A DNA stretch of 61,658 bases from an uncultured Clostridia bacterium (GCA_947586185.1 CANPXN010000014.1:1-61658), one strand, 5' to 3'; positions 49,873 through 59,590 are shown, counted from the first letter of the stretch. The notes: generated by a model from the sequence alone, not told the origin. Numbers and translations are program-made.

Positions 49873-50637
49873 TCATATTTCGACTAACTTTCCGGTCATA
49901 ACAGTCCTTGAGTTGCCCTCAGAACCGGTACAGGTGGACAGCGAAATAAATTGATCTTTTTCAGAAACGCCAATATCTCTCCAAATAAAAGAGTTGGCTC
50001 TCAGACTGTCAAGCCAAGTATTTATATCTGTCGACACATCATAAAAATCATCATAGTTTTCCGGCTGAGAAAGCGAGAAAAAGTCAATTTTGTACACAGT
50101 ATTTTCTGTGGACAGCCACCCATAATTGTGACTGTCAAAATAGTCCGTATCAATGAATTTTACAACATCCGCAAACATACTTCCGTCGCTCATATTGTGA
50201 CCATACAGAATGTTGATTTTTCCCGTAAAATCGGAATTACAGCGGTAATCGAGGAAGATTGAACCCACTCTCAGATAACTGCCGTCAACAGCTCTGTGGA
50301 GATAAAAATCATTGTCGCCGGAGTACATAACAGGGAAGTCTATTTTCGTTTCGGGGACGTTTATCCAGCCGATAGAATTATCAAAATTATTGCATAATTC
50401 CTGAGTCTGCTCTTTCAGCTTTTTCTCTGCTTCTACAGTAATTTCCTCTGCATTTTCTTCTTCTGAATTACTATCCTCTGGCAGTTCCAGAAGAGTAAAA
50501 TCAGGCACATACGGCTTGATTTTTTCCTGCTGAATCATCTCGCCAACATCGTCACGAAGTAACAGAAAGAGTCCTCCAAAAAGGAGGACGGCTGCAATCA
50601 CAGCCGCCGATATTTTGATTATTTTATTCTTCATTTT
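49873..50637 (-). CDS. srtB: Class B sortase
   Basis: A 254-residue sortase with one N-terminal membrane anchor (I-S-A-A-V-I-A-A-V-L-L-F-G-G), an acidic spacer and a class B catalytic domain: I-G-W-I-N-V-P near residue 92, His in L-Y-G-H-N-M near 147, Cys in L-S-T-C-T-G near 235 and Arg in S-R-T-V-M-T-G near 243. It cleaves sorting signals and attaches proteins to the wall. The ATG overlaps the adhesin gene by 14 bases, so the adjacent SpaA protein is the evident substrate. The longer frame adds 16 residues without a site. Confidence 0.92.
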   Translation of the reverse strand, partial: KMKNKIIKISAAVIAAVLLFGGLFLLLRDDVGEMIQQEKIKPYVPDFTLLELPEDSNSEEENAEEITVEAEKKLKEQTQELCNNFDNSIGWINVPETKIDFPVMYSGDNDFYLHRAVDGSYLRVGSIFLDYRCNSDFTGKINILYGHNMSDGSMFADVVKFIDTDYFDSHNYGWLSTENTVYKIDFFSLSQPENYDDFYDVSTDINTWLDSLRANSFIWRDIGVSEKDQFISLSTCTGSEGNSRTVMTGKLVEI

Positions 50638-53600
50638 TACCGCCCTTTTTCTTTCTGCGAATGAATAAAACCGAACCAATCGCAAGGGAAAGACCTACCA
50701 TGATCCACGCTAAAAGGTCACTGCAGTTATCGCCCGTATACGGCGTAGGCTGATGCGGAATCTTGGTGTTTGTCATACTGCATTTCACGATCTCACCGTT
50801 CTCTTTGATGGTGAACGGATATGAATTTTCATCAAGAATATATCCATCGGGAGCGTCAAACTCACGATAGAAATAATCGCCCACACGAAGCATATCAAAC
50901 GTTACAACGCCGTTCTCATCTGTCCTTCCCTGAACGACAACATTGCCGTCCTTATCGAGAATCTCAATGCCGCAATTTGGAATAAGTTCGCCTGTAGAAA
51001 TATCAGTCTTTGTGATTTCCACACTGCCTTTTTCCGGCTTGTTAACGAAGCCTTTTCCAACCTCAGTATTTGAAATTTCTACGGTTTCTCCATCATTTTC
51101 AATGTCGAACGGATACACATTTTCATCAATAATAAAGCCGTCGGGAGCGACAGTTTCCTTCAAGAAATACTTACCGTATTCAAGATTTTCAAGGAGGTAA
51201 ACTCCCTTTTGAGTTTCTAATAATTTGCCGACTTCAACCTCGCATTTTTCATCTGAATAAACTGTAAACTCTGCTCCGGAAAGCCTGTTGTCAGGGTATT
51301 CTTCGTCAATTTTTGTAACAATGACATTACCCCTGATTTCCTCGTTAACTGTACGAATATTGATAGTTTCGCCGTCCTCTGACACCGTTACCGGATAGCT
51401 TTCATCGCTTAAAACATAGCCTGTGGGAGCTGCAATTTCACGGACGATATAGCTGCCGTAAGGTACTTCTTCAAAGCCGAATTCGCCCTTAGAATCAGAT
51501 TCGGAAGTCATGATAGCGTTGTCTGTTGTGAACTCTGTGCAGTCTGTGTTAAATAATCCAAAGAGTGCATTTTCCAACGGTTCATCGGCTTCATTTACCT
51601 TGATTCCCTTGACTGTTCCACGTTTAAGGAAATTCTTAAACTGTCCGCAGTCCACGTACACAGTGGTCATTTCCTGACCCTGATATTCAAAGCTTACAAG
51701 GTACTTCTCACCGTTTAAAATATAGTGTTCATCGGTTGCGATTTCCTGAACGTAATATTTAGCGAATGGCACTTTTTCAGCTATCACAGCCTTCATATTT
51801 TCATCGAGGGAGACCTCTGCAATAAGTCCATCTTCGGGAATCGAGCTGCCGTCAGCGGCTGTAATTTCTTCCGCTGCAAACAGTCCGAAACGAACATTTT
51901 TATACTCGGAATTCATGCCAATTCCGAAGGTTTCATCCTGTTCCATAATCTTTTCAAGGCTTATTTCAACACCCTGATAATTGTTGACAAAAGCCGTATT
52001 TACGGTATCTCTCACGGTGACCTCCTGTCCTGCATAGGCGAGTTCCACAAGCTGCGGCTCGCTGTTTAAAACGTAGCCGTAAGGCGCTTGAATTTCCTTG
52101 ACTTCGTACTTTCCGAGGTACAATAAATCAGTTTCAGCATAGCCATTTTCATCGGTTGTAAGCTCGGCAACAACGTCGCCTGCATTGGCTCTTACAGTGC
52201 CGTCGGCAGTCACGATATCCTCGCTTGCAATAACCTGATATAATGCGTTTGCAAGTCCTTTTTCCTCAAACACAGGGGTATAGGCTGTCTGTCCGCTTTC
52301 GTGTGTTTCACCGTTTTCGTCAACAGAAATAGCGCTGCCGAAGGCAGTTACAGAACTGAAAATATCTCCGGATTTCTGCACAGAGATTTTTCCCTTCTGA
52401 GCAATATCAGACTTGTGAACCTTAACAATATTTACTGCATTTTCTATCTCAGAATTTGCCGCAGTCACGCTGAATGCAACCGGTTCGCTGTCCAGAACGT
52501 AACCCATAGGAGCCTGTACTTCAACCAGTGTATAATCGCCGTAATGGAGCATTTCGGGAGTAATCAGATAACCCTCAGAGTTGGTGTAAAAAACGTCGAT
52601 CGTTTCTACATTCGGATAGGCGAAGGACATGAAAATTTTCTCGCCGTTTGCATTATAAATCTCAAATCCCGCGCCCTCGTAGGGAATCGTATTGCCCGTT
52701 TCCGAGTCGACCTTTACGATCTTGACGTAACTTTCAAATTCAGCGTTGTTGATGAGATATCTGTAGGTCTGTCCGTTCTCGCTGATATATACATCAAAAT
52801 CAGTAACGAACTCAGTTCCGTCCCAGCCCTTTGTCTGATGCACAGTGTAAATTCCATAGGGCATATCCTTTGTCTGCGAATAGCCGTTTTCATCGCACAC
52901 AAGGTAGTCCTTTTCGGAATCCTTTGCATTTGCATAAGAACCGGAACTCTTGAGGTAAACCTCAAATTCCGCACCGACTTCGGGAGTTTCAATCTGTGTG
53001 CTGCCATCATCGGAATGCTTGATAATTGCAATATTTCCCTTAACTGCATCTTCGGTAACCGTCATTGAAACAGAGTTGTTTTCAATAGTATAATTCTTCG
53101 GCTCAGCGCCAACCAAGTAAACACTTTTATTGAGGAGATATCCCTCAGACGGACTAATTTCCTGAATCGTGTAATTGCCGCAGACATATTCTTTTGTCTT
53201 GAAATATCCGTTTTCATCTGTGGTGTAAGTGTCTACCAGATTGCCGTCAAGATAGAGACCGTAAACTGCTCCGGCAAGGGTTGCATCGCCTTGTGCTGAA
53301 CCCATTTCGGAGTCCTTTTTTACAATCTCCGCAGTAAACTTTTTAAGTTCATTTTTGAAAGTGACACTTGTAGTTGCGTCGGCTGTCAAAGTGATTTTCT
53401 GATCGGCAGGAATCACGTACTTTAAGGGTACATTTTTCTCGCTGATAGTGTAGGTGATTTTCTTGTTGCTGCTGTCGAAAACCGGAATTCCGGACAATAT
53501 TGCGATACCGTCAGAACCTGTTTTTATATTATAGGTCTTGCCGCCGCCTGTGATGGTAAACTCACGGCCGCCGTTTTGGTTATCCTCTGACTGCTTATTG

Positions 53601-54958
53601 ATTTTGATATTGCCCTTCACAAGATCATTGACAAAATTTACGTTTACTGTCAAGTCCGCATTGCCGCCTGTAAGGGTAACATTTTTCGCCTTTGGTGTTT
53701 CATAACGTGTTGCCACATTGATTTCCGAAACGGTATATTTGATTGCTTTACCTGTTTTCATATCGTAAACCTTGAGTCCAGAAAACTCCGCAACGCCCTT
53801 AGAATCAGTCTTTTTCGTGTATGAGCTGCCATCAGACCCCTTTAATTTAAACTCGATATCCTTGACGATTTTGTCCTCGGAGGTCTTGTTTATCTTGATT
53901 TTTCCGGTCTGAAAATCCTCATAGACAGTGACCGTCTGATTGGGTTTCAATTCATAAACTTTAGTTGACAATGCATATCCCTTTGGAGCAGAAATCTCTT
54001 TGACATAGTAAGTTCCACTTTTCAGCTTGATAGAACCAGTTCCTTTTTCACCAATTTTTATCTCGCCGATTTTGGTTTTGCAAGCTTTGTCGCTGTAAAC
54101 TCCATACTTTGCAAAACTGCCGTCAACCGTTGATTTTCCGACTATCTGAGACGTTCCGTCGAGACACTTTTTGATGCTAAAAGTTGCGTCACGAGAGGTC
54201 ACCTTGTATGCAAGATAGCTTGCAAAAAGCGCCTTACCGTCAACATTATTATTAATAACGCAGCCTTGAGAGCCGTTGCATTCGATTCGCCAGTGCTTGC
54301 CGCCTTTACCGTTTCCGCTGCCAACATATTTGGACACGGAATCACGCTTGTATCCCAGTTTTACGAGGTAATCAAGGACGGCGTCTCTGCTGCTGAACTG
54401 TCCCATATATATCCACATATGTCCGATTCCATTGTTCTTGGCAACGCCTGAAATCACTGTTCCGGGGATAAGCTTATCACTCTCATAATACTGATGTTCA
54501 TCAGCATCCAACTTTTCATAAATTACCTCAAGAGGCGATGTCACGCCCTTGTAGGTCATGGTGCAGTTCTTGTATGCTGAACCGTCCGCATACTCCCAGT
54601 AGTTCTGCGGAACAGGATTATTTGAGGGAAATCCGCTTGTTCTAACACCTAAATCCGTCAATGTTGCATACACCAATCCTGAACAATCCAAGCCTTTTTT
54701 TCGAACAGTTTCCATTGACTGCTTTTTGGGACTTGAGGACGAATAAACGCCGTCATAGCCCTTGCAGTCCCAGCCGTAAGGAACGCCCAAATACTTGGCT
54801 GCCTGCTTGATGACCTCGTCACCTGAGAGCAGCGGTTCTTTTGCCGTTGTTGCTGCGGAGGTCTTTAAACCGCCGATATTCGTTCCGATCAAAGTAAAAG
54901 CGCAGAGTCCCGCCATGAGCCCTGCGCCGATTTTTTTCAGTATTCTATTTTTAAACAT
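50624..54958 (-). CDS. Giant NlpC/P60-SpaA surface adhesin
   Basis: A 1444-residue wall-anchored protein. After a signal peptide (cut near T-S-A-A, residue 36) comes an NlpC/P60 domain with Cys in G-L-D-C-S-G-L-V-Y near residue 91 and His in I-G-H-M-W-I-Y near 180. Then follow about eleven SpaA-type prealbumin-like repeats, each with patterns such as G-x-Y-x-V-x-E-x-x-A-P-x-G-Y and N-x-x at the end; many should form isopeptide bonds. The C-terminus has a Q-P-T-P-Y-T-G-D sorting motif, a membrane segment and K-K-K-G-G-K. It probably bridges donor and recipient cells during conjugation or binds host surfaces. GGAAAGGA precedes the ATG. Confidence 0.92.
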   Translation of the reverse strand: MFKNRILKKIGAGLMAGLCAFTLIGTNIGGLKTSAATTAKEPLLSGDEVIKQAAKYLGVPYGWDCKGYDGVYSSSSPKKQSMETVRKKGLDCSGLVYATLTDLGVRTSGFPSNNPVPQNYWEYADGSAYKNCTMTYKGVTSPLEVIYEKLDADEHQYYESDKLIPGTVISGVAKNNGIGHMWIYMGQFSSRDAVLDYLVKLGYKRDSVSKYVGSGNGKGGKHWRIECNGSQGCVINNNVDGKALFASYLAYKVTSRDATFSIKKCLDGTSQIVGKSTVDGSFAKYGVYSDKACKTKIGEIKIGEKGTGSIKLKSGTYYVKEISAPKGYALSTKVYELKPNQTVTVYEDFQTGKIKINKTSEDKIVKDIEFKLKGSDGSSYTKKTDSKGVAEFSGLKVYDMKTGKAIKYTVSEINVATRYETPKAKNVTLTGGNADLTVNVNFVNDLVKGNIKINKQSEDNQNGGREFTITGGGKTYNIKTGSDGIAILSGIPVFDSSNKKITYTISEKNVPLKYVIPADQKITLTADATTSVTFKNELKKFTAEIVKKDSEMGSAQGDATLAGAVYGLYLDGNLVDTYTTDENGYFKTKEYVCGNYTIQEISPSEGYLLNKSVYLVGAEPKNYTIENNSVSMTVTEDAVKGNIAIIKHSDDGSTQIETPEVGAEFEVYLKSSGSYANAKDSEKDYLVCDENGYSQTKDMPYGIYTVHQTKGWDGTEFVTDFDVYISENGQTYRYLINNAEFESYVKIVKVDSETGNTIPYEGAGFEIYNANGEKIFMSFAYPNVETIDVFYTNSEGYLITPEMLHYGDYTLVEVQAPMGYVLDSEPVAFSVTAANSEIENAVNIVKVHKSDIAQKGKISVQKSGDIFSSVTAFGSAISVDENGETHESGQTAYTPVFEEKGLANALYQVIASEDIVTADGTVRANAGDVVAELTTDENGYAETDLLYLGKYEVKEIQAPYGYVLNSEPQLVELAYAGQEVTVRDTVNTAFVNNYQGVEISLEKIMEQDETFGIGMNSEYKNVRFGLFAAEEITAADGSSIPEDGLIAEVSLDENMKAVIAEKVPFAKYYVQEIATDEHYILNGEKYLVSFEYQGQEMTTVYVDCGQFKNFLKRGTVKGIKVNEADEPLENALFGLFNTDCTEFTTDNAIMTSESDSKGEFGFEEVPYGSYIVREIAAPTGYVLSDESYPVTVSEDGETINIRTVNEEIRGNVIVTKIDEEYPDNRLSGAEFTVYSDEKCEVEVGKLLETQKGVYLLENLEYGKYFLKETVAPDGFIIDENVYPFDIENDGETVEISNTEVGKGFVNKPEKGSVEITKTDISTGELIPNCGIEILDKDGNVVVQGRTDENGVVTFDMLRVGDYFYREFDAPDGYILDENSYPFTIKENGEIVKCSMTNTKIPHQPTPYTGDNCSDLLAWIMVGLSLAIGSVLFIRRKKKGGKNEE

Positions 54959-55013
54959 ATATTTTTCCTTTCCAATAAAAAATGACTCGCAGATGCGAGC
55001 CTTTCATGATTTT

Positions 55014-55820
55014 TTATTCGTATCTTACGCTGCTGATGATGTCAGCGTTTGCGATATAGCTTTCATTTGCGTCAACTATCTCTGTGAATCCGCACATATT
55101 TTCTGTCAGGAAGCAGCCAGCCTGCGTATCCAAAACATACCACACGCCGTCGATTCTGACCACATTTGCAACGTGTCCGTAAAGCTGATTTTCAGTCCAT
55201 GCGAAGTAACATTCAAGTCCGTATTGACAGCACATTTCATAGGTCTGCCATGAGTATTGTACGCAAGTCCCTGATCCGTTTGCCGTCATATAATCGTAAA
55301 TTTCGGCAGCCTTTTCATAGTCTGACAAGCAGCATTCCGGAGGCTTGGTTTCTTCTTCGTATTCCTCCGGTTCGGTGACCGTAACCTCTGTATTTTCTGT
55401 ACTTTGCGGCGGTTCTGTTTGTACCGGAATATCGGATTTTTCCGTTGTATTTTCAGTATCCGATTTCGTATGATCCGTGGGGATTTTAGCTGCTTTTTCC
55501 TGCTGAGACTCCGTTGGATCATATTGACCTTTTTCTTTCTGTACATCAGTTGTGCTTGTCGTTGTGCAGACTGTTTCAGACTGGATTTCTGCTGTAGTTA
55601 CAGTCGTTTCTGTGGTTGAAATTTCGCACTCAGTTGACGGCTGAGTTTCAATTTCAGCGCATGATTCCGACTCAGAATCATAATATTCTGACGTTTCAGA
55701 AAACAGCGCGGAATTTAGTGACGATTCACAGTTTTCTTCGACGCGGCATGGGTCCAGCGTCACGCTGGCGCAAGCTGTAAGAAGTCCTGCTAAGATAAGG
55801 ATATGTATTGATTTTTTCAT
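55014..55820 (-). CDS. Lipoprotein with transglutaminase-like domain
   Basis: A 268-residue lipoprotein with lipobox L-T-A-C near residue 17, then a 130-residue Thr/Ser/Glu-rich stalk and a C-terminal transglutaminase-like (papain-fold) domain. The likely triad is Cys in S-G-T-C-V-Q-Y-S-W near residue 184, His in L-Y-G-H-V-A-N near 213 and Asp in W-Y-V-L-D-T-Q near 227. Such domains cut or cross-link proteins. Its place directly before the adhesin and sortase suggests action on the surface structure, as cross-linker or protease. AAAGGAG lies 8 bases before the ATG. Confidence 0.75.
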   Translation of the reverse strand: MKKSIHILILAGLLTACASVTLDPCRVEENCESSLNSALFSETSEYYDSESESCAEIETQPSTECEISTTETTVTTAEIQSETVCTTTSTTDVQKEKGQYDPTESQQEKAAKIPTDHTKSDTENTTEKSDIPVQTEPPQSTENTEVTVTEPEEYEEETKPPECCLSDYEKAAEIYDYMTANGSGTCVQYSWQTYEMCCQYGLECYFAWTENQLYGHVANVVRIDGVWYVLDTQAGCFLTENMCGFTEIVDANESYIANADIISSVRYE

Positions 55821-55956
55821 ATGGATTCAACTCCTTTTGCATTATTTTTTCTAATGCAAGCATATCATAAAATCAATGCAATATCCAGACCTTTTGCGCA
55901 AGTTCTACATTATAAATAAGTTGGTGACCTAATTTTTAAGCATAACCAATCAATCA

Positions 55957-56199
55957 TTAATTTGTTTCTCCCTCATCATCGCAGTCGCCCTGAAAAACGC
56001 AGCTTTCACAGCCGTCAGCGCTGTTGCAGATCTCCATTAATTCAATATCTGTAAGCTTTCTGCGTACCGCCGTCAACACAACTCCGTTGTCATCTACTTC
56101 CAAAACGATCTTTACGGGCAGACCGTTTTTATCGTAAACTCCGGAAAATTCAGCCGTTCCGTTATCTGTCATAACCTGTGAAAATATAACTTTTTTCAT
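55957..56199 (-). CDS. Small Cys-rich protein, DUF6440-like or unrecognised
   Basis: An 80-residue protein: M-K-K-V-I-F-S-Q-V-M-T-D-N-G, a beta-rich middle V-K-I-V-L-E-V-D-D-N-G-V-V-L, then L-T-D-I-E-L-M-E-I-C-N and C-E-S-C-V-F-Q-G-D-C near the end. The C-x-x-C...C set suggests a small metal site. AAGGAGAGG before the ATG decides the start; the longer frame adds 27 residues. I cannot assign a family with confidence. It lies between the methylase and the lipoprotein. Confidence 0.6.
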   Translation of the reverse strand: MKKVIFSQVMTDNGTAEFSGVYDKNGLPVKIVLEVDDNGVVLTAVRRKLTDIELMEICNSADGCESCVFQGDCDDEGETN

Positions 56200-56276
56200 A
56201 TAACCTCTCCTTCGTTTTCCTCGCAAGAATTTACTTGCATTTTCGTGAATTTTAAATGTGCGATATGGATCCAGCG

Positions 56277-57098
56277 TCACGCTGGAAATAAAGAGAGTTG
56301 GTCAATCGTACCAACTCTCTGCGTAGTATCGTAATTTGATATCAACAATTCTGCGTACTGGCAGCCGCCCTCGTACCTCTGCGCCAGATTATTCAGTCTG
56401 CTGATCTCCTCAATATAAATGTCGGGATTTTCCCACAGTTCCCGAATTTCCGGGCAGTCATTGTAGGACACTAAAAATTTACCCTTGATTCCCATAAGCG
56501 TATCTCTCAGCCGCAAGTGATCCTTTGCCGTAAAACCTACGTCCTTGTAGTAATTTTCAGTAGCAAAATACGGCGGATCGCAATAGAAAAAACTGCCCGT
56601 ACTGTCATATTGCTTAATTAATTTTTCAAAATCCCGATTCTCAATCAGCACCTTTTGCAATCTCATCGAAGCCATATCTATCTGCGGAAAATCTGCCCAC
56701 ATAGAGTGCGGTTGACAGCCAAAGCTGTCCAGACCTGATGCGTAGCTATAGCGTATAAGCTGAAAAAACTTAGCAGCTCTGTCAACGTCACGCAGTCTTG
56801 GGAACAACTTTTTCTTGTGCAGCGCAGCGATCCAATCGAAGTCCTCACGGGAGTTCAAAACGTACCGCAGCTTGTATTTCAGCTTATTTGGCTTTTCACG
56901 AACACATCGGAAAAGGTTTACAAGATTGCTGTTAAAATCGTTGTACACCTCCATTTCTCTGCCTTGCGGCTTTCGGAACAACACCCAGCCAGCGCCGCCG
57001 AAAACTTCGATATATTTGTCATATTCGGGCGGCAAACGTGCGAGAATTTCATCTCTCAGCAGCTTTTTGCCGCCTATCCATGATATGAAACTATTCAT
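56277..57098 (-). CDS. D12-class DNA adenine N6-methylase (Dam-like)
   Basis: A 273-residue methyltransferase. The AdoMet motif F-I-S-W-I-G-G-K-K is at residues 4-12 and Y-I-E-V-F-G-G-A-G-W near 31, and the catalytic motif IV D-P-P-Y is in F-F-Y-C-D-P-P-Y near 173. This is the D12/Dam class, which methylates adenine in short palindromes such as GATC. No matching endonuclease is nearby, so it is probably a solitary methylase protecting the element from host restriction on entry or regulating it. GAAAGGAG precedes the ATG. Confidence 0.9.
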   Translation of the reverse strand: MNSFISWIGGKKLLRDEILARLPPEYDKYIEVFGGAGWVLFRKPQGREMEVYNDFNSNLVNLFRCVREKPNKLKYKLRYVLNSREDFDWIAALHKKKLFPRLRDVDRAAKFFQLIRYSYASGLDSFGCQPHSMWADFPQIDMASMRLQKVLIENRDFEKLIKQYDSTGSFFYCDPPYFATENYYKDVGFTAKDHLRLRDTLMGIKGKFLVSYNDCPEIRELWENPDIYIEEISRLNNLAQRYEGGCQYAELLISNYDTTQRVGTIDQLSLFPA

Positions 57099-57200
57099 TA
57101 AACTCCTTTCCGCCGCTGCCAACAGCAGAAAAGAAAAAGCCGCTTTGCAGGCAGCAAAAACTTTCTGCTGTCGGCAAAACGACCTTGATTTTTTAGATGA

Positions 57201-57959
57201 TTACTCGATGAATTCTTTTTTCAGCTTGCTGATTATAAACTGCTGACCTTTTCCCGTGACATAGGTCTGCTGATAGGTTTTTGTCATTGAACCGGTTTCA
57301 AAAACCGATTCTTTCACCGCAAAATATCCACGGTCAATATATTTTTGATAGGGCAGATTACCCGACATCAGAATCTCGTTTTCACGCAGCCAGCGGAACA
57401 GTCTGTTCCTGCCAATAGGAATATTTTCTTCAATAGCAAGCTTTGCCATAGCGTTCATATCAATGAGATTTTCAGTATTTGATACCTGATTTGCAAACTC
57501 CACCAGCGGCTGATCGTGCCTGATACGCTCGTTAAGCTTGTTGATTGCTGTCATCTGCAGACGGAAAAGATTCTGATACGGCTCATCAAGAAATGGGAGA
57601 TAGTTCTCTACAAACATATCCTCGTTGGCAACGTAACCTCCGGTACGCCTGATCGTCGGAAGTACGTTGGATGTCACCCATCTACGAAACTCTTTGGCTT
57701 TGGGCATTTTACTTGAAAGAACAAGGCTGTACATCCCACTTTCATTAATAATAGTTATTTTCTGCTTTCCTCCGGGGGTGTCCAAAATGGACACCCCTTT
57801 GTCCTCTGCATCAACGTGCGTTCTTATGGCTTTTGCAGTGTCCTTATATTCAAGAATTTCGGCAACGTCTTTGCCCACAAGCCACGGTTCTCCGTCCTTA
57901 ACAACCGTCCTTACTTTGCCAAATTCCTCATTTTCAAAAATCTTGATTTCATTTTCCAT
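57201..57959 (-). CDS. Phage-type antirepressor (BRO-N + KilAC/ANT)
   Basis: A 252-residue protein. The N-terminal BRO domain has F-G-K-V-R-T-V near residue 11, W-L-V-G-K-D-V-A-E-I-L near 25, I-I-N-E-S-G-M-Y-S-L-V near 70 and F-R-R-W-V-T-S-N-V-L-P near 90. The C-terminal KilAC-like domain has L-F-R-W-L-R-E near 182. Such proteins counter repressors in phages and elements. AGGAGG lies before the chosen ATG, giving 31 residues less than the longest frame. It lies between the two methylase genes. Confidence 0.88.
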   Translation of the reverse strand: MENEIKIFENEEFGKVRTVVKDGEPWLVGKDVAEILEYKDTAKAIRTHVDAEDKGVSILDTPGGKQKITIINESGMYSLVLSSKMPKAKEFRRWVTSNVLPTIRRTGGYVANEDMFVENYLPFLDEPYQNLFRLQMTAINKLNERIRHDQPLVEFANQVSNTENLIDMNAMAKLAIEENIPIGRNRLFRWLRENEILMSGNLPYQKYIDRGYFAVKESVFETGSMTKTYQQTYVTGKGQQFIISKLKKEFIE

Positions 57960-58048
57960 ATTTAAAAATTCCTCCTTTCGGCGCTCAAAATCCATTGACT
58001 TTAAGTGCTTAAAGTGATATAATATTTGTAAAAATTTTAGATCGAAAA

Positions 58049-59344
58049 TCACTTATCATTTTCTCTTTCGACCTGTAAAATAAACCTTGCGACAGCCTCA
58101 ACTACCGTCGTAGTTACGGCGTTTCCGGCTTGTTTGTAGAGCTGTGCGTCCGACATTCCTGTTGCCGCAACCTTATTGAACTGTTCGTCCGTAAAGCCTT
58201 GCAAACGCCACGCTTCCAGAGGCATCAGCTTGCGGATATATCCATAATATACCACTCCGTGCCTGTCGGTCACGGTTATAGTGAACATCGGCTCATTCGG
58301 CTGCTTGAAACGTCTGCCTTGCTGACGGACGTTAGCCTTTTCGGGAGTCATCACAGCTATCGGCTCGGTTATCAGCATAACGCCTGAATGCTCGCCTTTA
58401 TGCTTACTTATCCCGCTGTCCTGACGGGTGGTTATGCGCCCCGAAGGAAGTGCCCTTGGGGTGCATCTTGCAAGTTCTGTGATTTTTGGATCGGGATTCA
58501 TGTCGATAAACATGGCATAATACCCTTGATTGCAGCTTGTCGTAAGGGTATTGGCAATTTCATTTCCCACCCGACCTCGTCTTGAATTAAGATTTGGATA
58601 AGCAAGATCAATACTATCTCCGGGCAAAGCTATCTGATAACCTGACTTTGTCTTGACCTTTATAGGCAATCCTAAGATTTCGTAAAGACCGGTTTTACCG
58701 CCAAAACCGCCTGCCTGACTCGTCAGGGTTATGCTCAGTCCTTTTGGGGAGTAGACTCTGTTTTCCTCTTTTCCGGGAATGCGCTGTATAAGAGCTTTTG
58801 GGTTTGCGTCTGTGAAAGACAGTACTCTGCCGGCGCATCTTTCTCTAAGAAATCCGACAATATACACTCTCTTTCGGGATTGGGCGACATAATGATCTGC
58901 GCTGTTAAGCACCTGCCATGTGACATCGTACCCCAATTCATCCAATGCACCGAGGATGGCCGCAAACGTCCTGCCTGAGTCATGCGACAAGATTCCGGGA
59001 ACGTTTTCAAGCAGCAGATATTTAGGTTTTTTAACGGCGGCAATTCGGGCAATTTCAAAGAACAGAGTTCCTCTTGCGTCGTCAAAGCCGCCCCTTTTTC
59101 CAGCGATTGAAAAGCTCTGACAAGGAAACCCGCCGCATATAAGGTCGAAATCAGGCAACTTGTTTGGGTCGATTTTTCTTGCGTCATCGTAGAACACCTC
59201 GCTTTCTGTATCGTAAAGCGTTTCGTATGCCAATTTTGCATACTTGTTTATTTCGCACCAACCGACGCATTTAAAGCCTCCGGCTTTTTCGAGTCCGGAG
59301 CGAAAACCGCCGATCCCTGCGAAAATATCAAAATATCTTATCAT
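58049..59344 (-). CDS. DNA cytosine-C5 methyltransferase
   Basis: A 431-residue methylase with all main motifs: F-D-I-F-A-G-I-G-G-F (motif I) at residue 5, catalytic G-G-F-P-C-Q-S-F (IV) near 74, L-L-L-E-N-V-P-G (VI) near 115, Q-S-R-K-R-V-Y (VIII) near 160 and a C-terminal Q-A-G-N-A-V (X). The target-recognition region is long (about residues 190-370). No restriction partner is seen. GAAAGGGGG lies before the ATG and directly behind a strong hairpin; this leader is tandemly duplicated (59346-59590), which may control translation. Confidence 0.93.
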   Translation of the reverse strand: MIRYFDIFAGIGGFRSGLEKAGGFKCVGWCEINKYAKLAYETLYDTESEVFYDDARKIDPNKLPDFDLICGGFPCQSFSIAGKRGGFDDARGTLFFEIARIAAVKKPKYLLLENVPGILSHDSGRTFAAILGALDELGYDVTWQVLNSADHYVAQSRKRVYIVGFLRERCAGRVLSFTDANPKALIQRIPGKEENRVYSPKGLSITLTSQAGGFGGKTGLYEILGLPIKVKTKSGYQIALPGDSIDLAYPNLNSRRGRVGNEIANTLTTSCNQGYYAMFIDMNPDPKITELARCTPRALPSGRITTRQDSGISKHKGEHSGVMLITEPIAVMTPEKANVRQQGRRFKQPNEPMFTITVTDRHGVVYYGYIRKLMPLEAWRLQGFTDEQFNKVAATGMSDAQLYKQAGNAVTTTVVEAVARFILQVERENDK

Positions 59345-59345
59345 T

Positions 59346-59590
59346 TTACCCCCTTTCCACAGGCGGATCAACCGCCTGTGACTTTAGGTTTTGTTCGGTT
59401 TAGAATCAAGGGAATATCCAGCCAAACACTGTGTATCTTCTTATAATGTTGTATATAAACATGAATCTTACCCCCTTTCCGGCAGGCAGATTTACTGCCT
59501 GTGATGTTAGGTTTCATTCAGCTTTGGAATTAAAGAAATATCCAGCCAAACACTGTGTATCTTCTTATAATGTTGTATACAAAGTATGAC
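59346..59590 (-). repeat. Tandem duplication (122-base unit) of the methylase leader
   Basis: Two copies start at 59346 and 59468. They share TTACCCCCTTTCC, a CAGGC...GCCTG stem, and the near-identical stretch containing CCAAACACTGTGTATC. Each copy has the ribosome-binding site GGAAAGGGGGTAA on the minus strand behind a hairpin, but only the first is followed by the methylase start. The last bases before the next terminator (CACCCCCTTTG, 59599) look like a third, partial copy. Confidence 0.7.

Noticed and set aside
50943-53068. Long plus-strand frames opposite the SpaA adhesin
   Set aside because: They are shadows of the repetitive adhesin codons and have no start signals.
59346-59590. CRISPR array
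   Set aside because: Only two long (122-base) similar units that run into each other, no regular spacers and no cas genes.
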